Positions 38,461-50,170 of a stretch of DNA of 64,000 nucleotides are shown piece after piece; the stretch's first letter is position 1, and every line of letters begins with the position of its first letter. A model generated the notes under the pieces. It was not told where the DNA came from, ran no database searches, and worked only from the letters and a program-made list of their open reading frames with translations. The position numbers and the translations under genes were made by a program. This stretch comes from Andrena cerasifolii. Its lineage: Eukaryota; Arthropoda; Insecta; Hymenoptera; Andrenidae. Location: positions 10,540,001 through 10,604,000 of the forward strand of contig NC_135126.1 of assembly GCF_050908995.1 (NCBI RefSeq), given 5' to 3'.

Positions 38461-40196
38461 ATGTAGCCGTGTCTGATCAAAGGCGGTCCGTTTCCCCTTG
38501 GCCCGTGTCTAGCCTGCTCCATATTTCCCCGTGTGCGGGCTGTCCAGTCACTGTATCTAATCTACTCGCTGCATCTTACTGTGATTCTAAATAGGAACAA
38601 TACAAGTTTAGAATATAACCATTGATCCTGCAAGCGGTGTCCATTAACACGTTCACGCGAAAGTTTATTACACTATACAGGCCAAATCCTGTTGAAAAGA
38701 AATATGCTTCACCTATCCGCCTCGCCGTTATTCGTTAAAATTCCTTATATACAAGCATTTTCATCCGCAAGGAAGCCCCAGGCTGGAAGGGGTTAACAGC
38801 ACTCGGGATTCTCGCCTTTCCTGGCGAGACGCGTATCGATTGATAAATCGTCAAGCACCAGCAGGGCTTGTCCGACATCGCGGCAGACATCGAGTGTACA
38901 GTGTTCGCGTGAACGGACAGGCGAGATGGTAGCTCGCCGCAACTAGTCGTCGACTCTGCTTTACAGATTGACCGAAGCCGGGTATACGTTGCACACGTAC
39001 ACGCGAGCGTCTAGATGCGCTAACGCGAGACCGACTGCACTTTCCATTTCTGTAATCTGAAAGAGGTCGACCGGCCTGTCCCGCCTCTTCCCAGCGTCCT
39101 TCGTCCTCTCCCTTTTCTCAACGGGGTTCGATCTGTTTTGCATGTTGCCGCGTGCCTCGTACCACGGAGGCTGAGCTATCGCGGCGCCGCGGCGCACCTC
39201 GCCTCACCGTGGAAATAGAAGGAACTCCTTGTCGGCCGCCCGCGCTCCTTATATAGCAGGATTTTGTCCCGCGATCGCGCGAGCAGACGGCTACCAGGGA
39301 ACGCGCTAAGTCACCGGGGCTGTCTAAAATCTGTGTCACTCGTCTCGCGCGTAACCGAACAAAGAGGCGCCTCCGTCCCGACTCCGCGGATGGCCGAGGA
39401 TCGTCGACAAGAGCTTCTCGCGACTCGTCCCCTTTCAAGTAACCTTTCCCGCCACTGCTGGCGAGTTTCTATCGCTTTGTGCCGATGCAAATACCTCGTC
39501 GGCTCTCAGATAGCAAATTTCAATCTATTTCGCGGCCGCGCTGGCGCGTAGCCCCCCCTGCTTTCTACGGGAGGAGTGAGAATTGAAATTAGTGGATTCA
39601 CGGAGATTTTAATTGTGCGCAAGCAGCGATTCAATTAACGAACGCGAGAAGGAGGGACCCGCGATGTCGGCTAGTCCCGGAAGCGCATGTCTCGGGAGGA
39701 CGTGGATCGAAAGGGAACGGCGAAGATGGAGGAAGAGGAGAAGAAGGAACTCGAGGAGGAGCGGAACGGAAAGATCGATAAACGAAGGCCGCGCCGGACG
39801 GCTCGCGAGCTTTATCCGAACGTTCCAATTACCGGGTTCAGATCTCGGATCTCTGGTGCTTTATTTGTACGCTAGGCTGGCTCGTGCGTGTGTGCGAGCC
39901 AGAACGGAAAGACACACGCGTATACGAGCGAGCGGACGCGCGCGCTGCTGCGGAGCTCGCGGGCAGATAGCATCGGGACGGGAGCCGAGGCATGTAATTG
40001 ATTCAGGGTAAAACAATGAGCCTCTATGTGGAATCGTACCGCGTGCAATGCGTGCGCGTCTTACACGACGCTGTGCTTGCCAGCCGACTCGGAAATTCAC
40101 GGCCCCGTGAAGATCCACCAAGCTGAGCGCATCTTGGATCTCCCACTTGTTCGTGGGTGTCGATGATGATCTATGGCAACATCGCTGTATTAAGTA

Positions 40197-40915
40197 GGGG
40201 AGACCGGGGCTAGTTGACTAACAAGGTTAGTTGACTAATTCCTTTTAATTGCTGCATTATGTTATAAATGATGCTGCGATTCGCGATGTTGAAGCATATG
40301 AATGACTAGCTTGCCATTTAATGTGTCACCGTGACAGAAACTTGCGTGTTCTATCAGTGAGAATAAAAAATCTAAAAAGGTCGGCGAGAAGTAAATATTT
40401 CTGTTTCGACTATTTATGAATTTTTGTCCACTAAGTAGTGCTTGATGTTTTTTCATGAATATTTTGTGGAAACGTGATACATTGACTATAATTTAGGGTA
40501 TTTAAAAAATACAAATTTTTAGGAGAAAAAGGAACCTCCAGACTTGAAATTTGTCAAATTTTTTTTACATTTGTGTTTGGTAAATCAAGAGACAACTCTC
40601 CCGCACCCAGGCCAACTGAAAATTCTAATTTAAATTTTCGCCTATATAGTATCGCTCCGCCCTAATGTCAAGTCAACTAACCCCATCATATTTATCAACA
40701 AACCCCACAGCCGGGGTTTGTTGACTTATTCGTCTCAGTACTCTAAATATAATAAAAACTACGACCTAGACTCAATTAAAACAATTTTAAAAATTAAGCC
40801 TGTATACCTAATAAAATTTGTAAACTTTTGGTGTGCAACAAGTCAACAAAGTACCAATGGCCTATTTATAAAAATTAGAAATGTTAAAAATTAGTCAACT
40901 AGCCCCGGTCTCCCC
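40197..40915. mobile_element. TA-flanked DNA transposon, GGGGAG-terminus family B (non-autonomous)
   Basis: This 719-bp AT-rich element has a perfect 25-of-25 terminal inverted repeat (40197-40221 against 40891-40915), beginning GGGGAGACCGGGGCTAG. It is flanked by TA on both sides (40195-40196, 40916-40917). The inner part of the repeat, AGTTGACTAA, recurs within the element in both orientations: 40212-40221, 40229-40238, 40670-40680 (inverted), around 40695-40706 (inverted), 40717-40727, 40838-40849 (inverted) and 40891-40900 (inverted). No transposase frame is visible. Perfect ends imply recent movement, so an active transposase source may exist in the genome. The superfamily is not proven; TA duplication favours a Tc1/mariner-like mechanism. 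Confidence 0.88.
40695..40724. repeat. Perfect 12-bp stem hairpin inside the family B transposon
   Basis: TCAACAAACCCC (40695-40706) and GGGGTTTGTTGA (40713-40724) pair perfectly around a 6-nt ACAGCC loop. Both arms are versions of the element's own GGGG...TTGACT word, so this is an internal palindromic copy of terminus-like sequence rather than an unrelated hairpin. Confidence 0.85.
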
Positions 40916-41681
40916 TAATCACCAATTTGTAGTAGATTTCTAGGTTGCTGATTGATTTTGTTCTGGCAGTATAGGTACATACGTACTTAATACTATATCA
41001 GTAGGGTGAAAATTGAATGCAGGTGGTCAGAGGTCCTGATACATCCATAGACAATTGAATTATTCTGAATATTCGTGAAAATTGCCGCAGCATTGAACGA
41101 GATGCATTTGATGACGGCTTTCCTCCCATCCCCAGGCACGCAGCCCCGTGTTTTTCAGCACTTTTCAGCAGGCAAGGACGAGCATCCGCGCAAAGGGGAA
41201 AAAGGAACGCTCCAGCCATTTGGCCACTGACGGTCCGGTTCGACGTATGATGCACGACAAATGTAAATAGAAAAGCAACGGCGAGATGCGGCCGGACAAA
41301 GCCATCGCGCGCCTCTACGAGCGAACAAAGCCGGGGGACTTTTATTATAATAATCTGCAGCGTATGCAGCCGAATGCTCGTCTCTGTGCGCTCGCCTCTT
41401 TCTCGTTTCCAACCCTCTCTCGCCGGCTCAGTACCCCTTACCGCCGCGTGCAATCCTCTTCTTTCGCCGCTACGCGATGCACTTTATTGCGAGGGACCTC
41501 CCCCCCATTTTTTTTCCTTTTTTTTTTTACCGCGCTGGGCCCGCCACCGCATCGGAATATCGCGAGGAGAGCAACGCGTCAGGAAAATGCGTGCCTACAT
41601 ACAGGCGGGAGAGAAAGAGAGGGTGAGTCGCGGTACGTGCTTTCGACAGCTTTGTGAAGCGTTACGAGCGTCGACGTGTCT

Positions 41682-41695
41682 GCGCGCGCGCGCGC
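41682..41695. repeat. (GC)7 dinucleotide repeat
   Basis: Seven uninterrupted GC units, an alternating purine-pyrimidine stretch able to adopt Z-DNA. It lies two bases upstream of the possible start codon at 41698. Confidence 0.9.
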
Positions 41696-41697
41696 AA

Positions 41698-41818
41698 ATG
41701 ATGCCGCGACGCGCGAGGGAAAACGGGGGAACAAGTGTTTCAGGCGTTCCTCGCGAGGGTGGATTAGAAATGTTCGAGCGGCAGCCCACCGGGAATTGTA
41801 GTGCGAACGGTGAACAGG
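41698..41818 (+). CDS. Candidate coding exon 1 of an unrecognised small gene
   Basis: ATG at 41698 (a second ATG follows directly, and another lies in frame at 41770) opens 40 codons ending in MFERQPTGNCSANGEQ, followed by a strong donor, CAGG then GTAAGTGC, with GT at 41819. The exon ends in phase 1. The next strong acceptor in the right phase ends at 42575, and joining there keeps the frame open for 48 more codons. The frame also continues upstream without a stop, so the start is uncertain. I recognise no domain. An open frame of this size can occur by chance; the paired good splice sites are the main support. Confidence 0.25.
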
Positions 41819-42281
41819 GTAAGTGCGAAAGCAGCTTTTCGAAGGGAAACAGACGCAGAAAGCGAAGTTTTAAGAATTATTCCGAATTGGCAAATATTGC
41901 ACCCTTAGGCGATTCCAGAGGATAAAACCGTGCGGATTCTCACGAGTTTTTATTAATTATTCGCAGGCATAAATCGCTTTAGAAAAACAGTTGCAAGGAG
42001 AACATCCTGCTCCGTAAATTTAACAGAAAGTCGATGCATAATGGTTCGCAGCACCTCCGTCCAGCAAATCCAAACGTTCCCAAGATTCCAGCGGAAATTT
42101 ACTACGAATCATCGAAATTAATGCGAATGAAGGAGCAGCGCGGCAATGGGTCGGGCGATAAGGAGGGGCCATAGACAAAGTACGGTGGTTAGCACAAAGC
42201 CTGTGCGCGTAGTAGAAATTTAATTACGGCATTATCCCATTGGAAAGCCGCGTCATCGAGTCATGCACGGCGTCACCGGCG

Positions 42282-42290
42282 TATAAAAGG
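42282..42290 (+). promoter_or_regulatory. TATA-box-like motif
   Basis: TATAAAAGG is a canonical TATA box. About 30 bases downstream lies GCACAATG, so a start there would leave almost no leader for the 35-codon ORF beginning at 42313, which I therefore do not call. It could drive a transcript using the exon after 42575, or simply lie in an intron. Confidence 0.25.
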
Positions 42291-42575
42291 AGGCGAGGAG
42301 CTCGGCCGCACAATGACGCTTCTTCTCGGGGTCCCATCATTAACGAGCCCGTTTTCCACGGCGATCCTCGCGCGCGGCAAAGACTTTAATTCATCCCTGT
42401 CGGCGCTCACGCGTCGATGATGCCGCGTATCGAGTCGCGTCCCCGTTGCGCGCATAATTATGCCTAATTGTAACAACCAGGGAGGAGAGGGCGAAAGCGC
42501 TCTCTCGCCGCGAATAAAAGACGAAGGAAGGGTGGGCGAAGCGAGAGCTGAGTTTTCTTGCCGTTTCTGTTCTAG

Positions 42576-42721
42576 GCGCGGGTCTGGCCGGAGAGGGAAA
42601 AGAAAGGAAAGGAGCACAGCCGGGGACTGCGGTGGAACGGTTGCAGCGCGCGGATTCCGTGCATCTCACGGCGCACGAGACCGCTGACACACGTGTACGT
42701 ACGAAAGGGGAGGAACACTGA
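42576..42721 (+). CDS. Candidate terminal exon paired with 41698-41818
   Basis: A strong acceptor (TTGCCGTTTCTGTTCTAG, ending 42575) precedes 146 nt which, entered in phase 1, stays open for 48 residues to a TGA at 42719-42721. The content includes GEGKERKGAQPGTAVERLQ and HLTAHETADTRVRTKGEEH, a hydrophilic, charged tail. With the upstream exon this gives an 88-residue protein and a 757-bp intron. There is no recognised domain. An AATAAA signal was not seen close downstream, so further exons are possible. Confidence 0.22.
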
Positions 42722-44574
42722 ACGTGCAATCTATTAGAGCGCGTGCCGGGGTTGCTTCTCTCTTCCCGACGTTTCCTGGGCAGGCGCCACCGTGGCGTGG
42801 TGATATCAGTGATGAGAATGATACCCGGCGTCTCTGTAATTCCGCGTCGCCGCGACTCGCCACGCGGTGTAAGCATTTCTTTTTCCGCGGATGCGTTTGT
42901 CCTGCTCCGGATGGAGAAAGTAAAATAGGTGAGAGAGGAACGCTGGGGATTACCGAGCATTAGTTTCGAACAGGGTGAACGAGCGTGTGCTGAGGATTTT
43001 ATGGAGTGGAGAATTTCGGTCACTGAGTTTTCATCTCGTCACCCTGGATCACCAATAGACTACTCTGCGAGGGATCTGGGTAAGAGTGTACGTGAGCATC
43101 CCTGTGATCGAAGAAATCAGTGTTAGACCTACCCTAAGTCAACCCTAATACTATGTTACTTTCTCAAATCACACTCCAGGCGTCTCAACTGTATATTCTA
43201 TCGTGGATAAAAAGTAATTCCTATCTAAACTAAACCACCACATGGAACCAGTAGCACCATCTGTGCTTCCAGCGAGCAACCCCGCGGCGACATTTCGGAG
43301 AACCGCTTGAAAGCTCAAGCTGCGCACGGAAGCGCATGCTCCGGAGAATTAAAGAAGTCAGATGCAGTGGAATATTTGTTATCCGATCTCCAACATTTCC
43401 TCCAAGGCATTCCATAACTATTTCATAAACTAACATTTCCATATCGCTCGGAACGCCAAGAACTATCTTGTTTAATGTAACTCTAACTACCAAAGTCGTT
43501 GCAGTGAAGCTCCAACGCTTCTCCCTTGCCATCCTTTGCTTTCAACCACCCGAAATTTAGGTCACCGCAATCTTTCATCAAAACACCAAAGAAATCCCGG
43601 CTTCGTTGCACACCCAGCCCATAAACCTGCCCCTTTGTACCCCTCGAAAAAAGCTATCGTTGAACCGCAACCAGGTTACTCGCGGAAACCTCGGACTCCC
43701 CGGCCACGGTGTAAAAAGTTACAACCACGGTACCTGTCTCGAAGCTCTAACTCCCGCATCGAGTTTTCTATGCGCCAAGCGGGATGCATTTCAAACGCGA
43801 GCAACGTTAACCTCTGAAAACTATCCGTTCGAGCGGTAAAATGAGAAAAGCTTCGCGCTAAATTCACTCTCCTGGTATTTGAAAGCTCGCGTTGCCTGAT
43901 GTTTTTCCTGGAAAGAGGAAACTGCGTCCTCTGTGCAGCGAGCACACCCGGGAACAGGCGCGAAAGCCGATGCTTTCGGATGCAGGCAGCGCGGCGCTTT
44001 GAATCGGATCCGCCAGGCGAGGTTGGAGGCCACCAAGACGATCGCTCGTCGCTGAAACTGCGAGCGTTCGCGAGCGTTCGCGAGTAGACGGCGGATCCGC
44101 GTGAATGCGCGTTTATTCTTGAACGCGTGTAGCCGGGAAGCTCATAGTCGAGGGTTTTGTTGCGGCCGCTCGGGCGCGCATTCCGATTCAATCCGATAAG
44201 GTGACTCGCCGCATGAAAGTCATCGTGACTAATTAGCGTAATGACGATCGGCGGAGGGCCGCGCGGCGCGCGGCGTCGGCCACAGAAATTATTCAAAGCT
44301 TCCGTCGCCGGTGAATCGCGCGCTACCACGCCGCGGCGTCATTGTCAGTTCGTCAACCGCGGCCTCGCTGGTGCTGGTACGCCTGGAACCCGCGAAATCG
44401 CGACCGTGCGCCACGCGGGTGGCAAAATTTCTCTGTAAACAAGCGGCGGGGCGTGTGCCGCGATGGCTGACGCGAATCGATACTGAGCAAGCGATTCTAT
44501 GACAGCGATTCTCGCTATTAACGCGACGGTGTTTATTCTCTACCTCGCGGCAAGTTTCCCTTTCCAGCGGCAGT

Positions 44575-45334
44575 TACCGATGGGCGTGATACCAGTCTTT
44601 GTCATGAGTTTCAAGTAGTTCGATACCCAAAGTACTCGTTTGGAAGGTTCGATACTTGTATCGGAATTGTAAGTACTTGGTATCGACATTTGATACCAGT
44701 AGGAGCTAAGTACTGAGTGGATTTGGTATCACAGCAACAGTAAAGTATCGATACTATTCGAACCGGAATCAAGCATGCGCAGGTATCGAAACCGTAATGA
44801 GTACTTTAGGTATCGAATAGAAACGATTCCCAAATGATACCTACTAATGGGTAGGTATACTAACCACTTCGAGGGGTCTTGTTTTTGGCACGTGCTGCCG
44901 GGCACCACTTTCTTTGACTAGCGTCGCGAGAGGATCACCCAGTACGTCTATTTCGTTTTCTCTCGTTATATTCATTCTCTTTCCTTGTCCAACTATTCAG
45001 GAGTCCCTTATTGCGAGACTTTGTATGCTCATCGTCGGACCCCAACGCAGTCGAGTTCAAAGGGCCGAGACTTTTGTAGGTATCATTTAGGAAACGATTC
45101 TTTCCAAGTACTCATTCCTGTTTCGATACCTATGGATGCTTGTTTCGGGTTCGAATAGTATCGATACCAAGTCCAGCCAAGATGTTGATACCTAGAAATG
45201 ATCCAACCTTTTGAGTTAATATCATTTAGGTATCGATACCTTCTGATACCTACGGTACTCATACGTGCTTGAGATGCCACGATACTTCACTGCTAGGTAT
45301 CGATACTGCTTGAGCGGTATCACGCCCATCACTA
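44575..45334. mobile_element. hAT-like foldback MITE with GTATCGATAC word array
   Basis: This 760-bp element has ends TACCGATGGGCGTGATACC and the complement of TAGTGATGGGCGTGATACC (17 of 19 match). It is flanked by 8-bp direct repeats GCGGCAGT (44567-44574) and GCGGTAGT (45335-45342), which differ at one base. Eight-bp duplication with a (C/T)AGTGATGGGC-type end is characteristic of hAT elements. The arms (about 44575-44843 and 45077-45334) form a long imperfect inverted repeat, for instance the ATACTATTCGAACC segment, around an unpaired centre of about 230 bp. GTATCG or its complement recurs many times, often as the palindrome GTATCGATAC. No transposase is present. Confidence 0.87.
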
Positions 45335-46898
45335 GCGGTAGTTGCTTTTGGCGGACGCGGAGCATCTTGAAATAAATTTTGTCGAGGCAACGTGATTTAT
45401 GGGGCAACCACTTCGCATGCTTTTTCTCATCAATCTACTAGCGTCATGCATGATAAATTACTTTAAGCTCTACGATCGATTTCAACTGATTCCCTTCGTT
45501 TCCCTCTAATTGCTCGTGCCCTCGTTTCCACACGAGTGTCCCAGCAAGATCTTTATATCGAGCACTCGCGTGTGGAACTCGAACGGCGATCCGTGCCACG
45601 ATTTCATCCGCAGGGTCCATCCTGCTATGTGCTCTGATCGTTAAGGAACGGCTCGGGAACGCATGCATGCATTCGCGTATGAAAATTTATGCGCTATGCG
45701 CATTCAGCGAGCCGCAAGGGTGTCTCACCTGCGCTGGCGAGAGGTATGCATGCGGTTGCGTGGTGGTGTGTAAGTGATCGCACACCAAGCCACTTCCTGC
45801 ACGATCTTTACGTGCTCGGGGGTTGGTTCACCCCGTAAAGACACGAAGGATCGGGGCCTGAGTTATTAGTCGACAGCGCAGCGCCGGGAATCGGGTCAAG
45901 CATCTCGCATGCCGCTTCATTACATGTTTGGGAGGGGAGGATTAAGAACGCGTTTGGAGGTGCGATGCGTGACAATGGTCGAATGCATCGCTGCTTAGGA
46001 GCTCGTTTCGTCTGATTTCTCTCCGCGAGGGATGGGGAGTACGTGGCTGTGCAGGTATAGGTGACATACAATGCGCGCTGTGGACTGGAAGTACTAGTAT
46101 ACATGGGAGAATTTAATACGGGGCTTCCCTGTTTCTATAATCATAGTGCTAAATAGAAATACACATTAGGTACGAAATACGCCCATGTAGAAACTCCGTA
46201 GGTACTATTCTTGCACTAGGAATTCAGGGGTCGCACTAAATCGCAAGACCTTGGATACACGATCAGTGATAGCTGATTTCGCCTCGCAGCGTACAAAGAA
46301 TGAAAGGAAGAAGCGTGAATTGTCTCCGCCGATGTTTGTCTTCGCGGCTAGGCAGAGGGGACCAGCATCGACTGGAGTAATTATTCTCAGAAGCCGCGCG
46401 CGCGTCTGAAAGCTGGAAAATTATTACCAAGTTGAGGCGAGCGTGCAAGACGGCGCGTAAAAACCCTCCTCGCTGTCCGTCCGTGGAACGCGCGGCCGCG
46501 TCCGCGTGTAAGAGCAGGCGGAATCGGCAATAGAAGTTCCTTGCTCGCTGGCTCTGCGGGCGATTGGGTGCAGATTACGGCTTTGTGCTATCGCTTATAC
46601 CCGTTTCCTATGGACAGCAATTTACGGGTTATCACCGAACGGCAATAAACTTCGGATATCTGGCTTGGCGAGCCGACGTTCCCGCGGCTGTACGCGCGCC
46701 GCGGAGATAGGTGGGACAGCGTACACATAAAATTACTGCGCCCCGAGTGAAATATAGTTTGTAAAGTATAAAGTGTTCGAATGACGCGCCGCGCCGTTGG
46801 GGCCGGCGCGACCGCGTGACTGACAATGGAAGAGGAATCGACGGACACCTGGCCGATTAATCCCAACGGACGGGAAACTTGCAGCTCGTCACGATGTA
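45335..46898. other. No recognisable gene; CpG-rich non-coding DNA
   Basis: I see no gene. On the minus strand a donor-like GCGCAG then GTGAGAC lies near 45735-45725, preceded by a possible short start peptide (ATG near 45755), but nothing supports an exon further. A 98-codon minus-strand frame (45808-46104) is unrecognised. Confidence 0.45.
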
Positions 46899-47575
46899 GG
46901 GGAGGGTTGCCCATATCGTACCACTTAAGACATTTTACGCTATATTTCATATTTGGTACTAACTTCAACGCAAATGACTATTGGATATTGTAGCTTGATC
47001 TTTTAGGCACCAACTATAATATGCTTAACCTTTTGTTCAGAACAAATTAATTTGTTATTAATCTTTTTGTCACATACTGTAAAAGGTACCATTTAGGCAA
47101 GCGGTCTTCTAAATCGTACCTCCATTAAAAATAGTATTAATAAAAAAGAGAAAAAAATTTATTCTACATAAAGTACCTAATGATTATTATATAGTTACAT
47201 ATACATATGTATATGGATCACACACAGGCCGCCATAGTTTATGTATATACGAGTTGTCAAATCCTACTGGTACGATTTAGGAAACATGATCAATTTATTT
47301 ATAAATGTCAATTTAAAATTTATAACGAATGTAAAATATACCGGACAAAATTGCATTGTTTGATTGTTATCGGCTAAAATAGCTATCATACCTGACTTTT
47401 TTTAAATGTTTATACCACGCACAAAATATGGTGTAAGCTCAAAAGGTTTTGTTTCTATTTCTTATTTCGCATTTACTTGATATTTTTATCATCAGATGTC
47501 GTTTATATTCATAAATTACTGAGAAACTGATGAGATACGATTTAGGTGACCAGTACGAGATTGGCAACTCTCCGC
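46899..47575. mobile_element. TA-flanked DNA transposon, GGGGAG-terminus family C (older copy)
   Basis: This 677-bp AT-rich element is flanked by TA (46897-46898, 47576-47577). The left end GGGGAGGGTTGCCCATAT and the complement of the right end GCGGAGAGTTGCCAATCT begin a 23-bp repeat matching at 19 positions. A word close to GGTACGATTTAGG recurs in both orientations: about 46916-46928 (inverted), 47085-47097, 47109-47120 (inverted), 47269-47281 and 47536-47546. This repeats the design seen at 4844 and 40197 with a different word. No transposase frame is visible. The diverged ends suggest it is older than the copy at 40197. Confidence 0.8.
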
Positions 47576-50170
47576 TACGTAGCCAGAAACGCGAAGTCTG
47601 CAATTGTATCGTGCAGTGGGAAGTTTGGGGCAAATTGAATGCATTTGGTGAGAATTAGTGAAGATGTGAAAGAAGACAATTCTTTCCAGAAAGGGCTCAG
47701 AAGGTTTAAGTAGTTTAAAAGTCCTGAGTATTTCGAAAGAGTTATTTATTCAAGCGGTGTTGTTGTTTTTATCAATGCCACATAGCCGTTATAAAAATGC
47801 GGAAGTAGTATTCGCCCCAGTTAGAATGAATGAAGAATTTCTCGAGGACGAAAACGTTGGCTCAGCGCGGTTGAATCGGCAATCTGCTGACCGTGGACAA
47901 AACGTTATCACACACTGTACTCGCTAAATATCGGTCGACTATTATTCGATTTTATGGACCATAATGTGCGTATTTACGAGGTCGAAGTAATGGCCTATTT
48001 GGAGAATAAGCGGTATTGTATCTACGTGGACGCGAGCGACGGCTTTTTATTTATAATACTTCTCCGAGCGGCGATTTAGTTTCATTATCGGGTGGCCGCA
48101 TAAATTTAATTTAATTTCCGGGATTCAATTTCTATAACGGGAACATTGAAACGTACAGGCAACGCGAACGTATCGGGGCTGGAACAAAAGTTGTCTTTTT
48201 CTTTCTATTTTAAACTCCGAAACCACTGGATTTCTGTTGTCGGATGTAAATGTCCGTATCGAAATATGTTTGGAAACCCGCACGGGAGTTTCCGCATGTA
48301 ATTGGATCCACCGTTCAACATTCCTTTGCTCAAGCAAAATTCTTTCCATTGAATCTGCCACTGAAGCAGTTATAAAATTTTATCAAACATATCATCCGGA
48401 TAATTACCTAGCTCCCCCGGAAACAGAAATCTGCGAATAGAATTGCTGAACAATTGTAAAGAACGATTTAATCCTGCGGAGGGACAACTGTAGCCCGATA
48501 CGTGCATGCATGATAAAGGGATCTACGTTCACGAGAGAAGAGGACGTTGTTCGCGATCATCTTCCACGCGGTGTATCGTCCAACTATAAATCGACCCGCG
48601 AACTCCCACGATCGCCGATATATATCTACCCGCTGCTGCCCCTGCCTCTCTGTCCTATCGATCGAATACATTTCCTGTTTACTGTTCCTGCATCTATCGA
48701 TGGCTTCTGCCGCAGCCCCGCCGCAACCTTGAAGGTGCTTCAAGGGTCGCCATCTGACCACGGATCTGTATCTCCGTCATGATTTACTGCACCGAGCTTG
48801 GTAATTGAGCGCTCGGGCCCTTGACCGCCCGTGCACGATCGACGGATCCCTAATATTTTGATGCACCTACACGATTCCACCCGGTTCCCCTGTTTTCGCA
48901 TTCTCAGAACTCCAATTAGTGGGATGTTACGTTCTTAGCCGTGGATATTTCTTAAAAATATTACCCAGCGTCTAGATGTGTCGTCTCGAGGGGTGCTTCA
49001 GTGTATCCGGGTAGCAGACATCGTCAGGGGATCGTAGGTTTCCGTCTGCAATCGCTAGGAACCCGGTACATATTTAACACCTTATCGATACGTCGTTATT
49101 GCGATCGAATCTCACGGTTCAGGGCTGCGTGCTGGTTTAATTTCACGCACGACATCGCCATCGTGGAAGTCTCTTCCCGACACATCGGGGTCGTCGGTTC
49201 CGCTCGAGACGTACTCGATAAATAATTAGCACGCCGCCCTCGGGGGATAACCTACCCCCCTGGCTCAGTGCTAGGGAACGGTTAACAAGCGTATAAGACG
49301 TTGCAGCCGTGATCCTCTTCTATTCCTTTCTTTTCTTCGGCATCTCCGTGGCTGCGTCCCTGGCGATTGAGTTAGAAAGCATCTCCTTCAAGTCGTTAGC
49401 TCACGCAGCTTCCAAAGAGGAACCGATGTGCGCGCACCCGATCGTGACGCGAATGAAAGTGGAATAACACCGTGAACGGCGATGGAAAGTCACTGCGATG
49501 ATCAATTTGCGCAACAGCAAGAAAGAACTGCGGGGTGAAACGTGTTCGTGATGAGTGATGCTCGAACGAAAGCTAGCACAGCCTCAGGGAGAACAGTTTG
49601 GAACACTTCGAATCAGGTGATAAACACACAATCAACGATTAAGAAGTTAAGGATCATCTGGATGTTGAAGCTCCACCCTAATAAGCTTCCACTTTTTCCT
49701 CGATCGCTTCTTAACACGACGAATAACAAATGAGTGGTACCATTATCTTGTAACGTTATACAGTTCCTCGTGCATCGCAATCATTACACACTCGTCTACC
49801 TTTGACGACCGTAATTTAGATAATCCGTGGAATTTTAAGTTTCTCTTAAATACGTTTGCACGATAACGCGGAGGACTTCGGCTCCCTCTAATTTCACAGC
49901 TGTTCGCTTGGCGTTCAATTTAATAAATTCGACACGGCGATGCCGTGCAGCGAAAAATCCGGGCAATTTCGCGGCTGATACACCGCCATTATCGATACAC
50001 ATATATTTACTCATCGTTACATGCAGACGTACCGGGGCAATTGGTACCGACAGTCCGACGTAAGGTTCCTTCTCCGATCACCTCTGCACCGTACTTACGT
50101 GCGTAACCTTTCTCCTAGCGGAGAATTCACCTCGTAGGATCCCCCGGTTTTCTCCCATCCGCTGTGATGT

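Larger units (their letters stand above)
35358..40196. other. No recognisable gene; CpG-rich non-coding DNA
   Basis: I see no recognised gene. Contents are a (GA)n microsatellite (36627-36677), a run of 11 C (37203-37213), an AT-rich remnant (38041-38460) with a possible 18-nt microexon at its left edge, and a purine-rich open stretch near 39700-39790 encoding Glu/Lys/Arg-rich sequence typical of low complexity. A TATATAAGG-like motif reads on the minus strand near 39245-39255. Confidence 0.45.
40916..44574. other. Mostly non-coding DNA around a possible two-exon gene
   Basis: Apart from the candidate exons at 41698-42721 I see no gene. There is a (GC)7 tract at 41682-41695, a TATAAAAGG motif at 42282-42290 inside the predicted intron, and an imperfect tandem of the 10-mer CGAGCGTTCG at 44061-44080. 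An unrecognised 100-codon minus-strand frame (43230-43532) lies in a less CpG-rich segment. Confidence 0.4.

Noticed and set aside
41374..41925. Full 183-codon plus-strand frame read as one exon
   Set aside because: The upstream half is low-complexity Pro/Phe/Arg-rich sequence, and a strong donor lies within it at 41819. Only the segment from 41698 was kept, as a low-confidence exon.
42313..42420. 35-codon ORF just after TATAAAAGG
   Set aside because: The expected transcription start would fall at the ATG itself, leaving no leader; no other coding support.
44061..44084. Tandem of CGAGCGTTCG
   Set aside because: There are only two full copies plus a partial one in CpG-rich DNA, too short to call a satellite or regulatory array.
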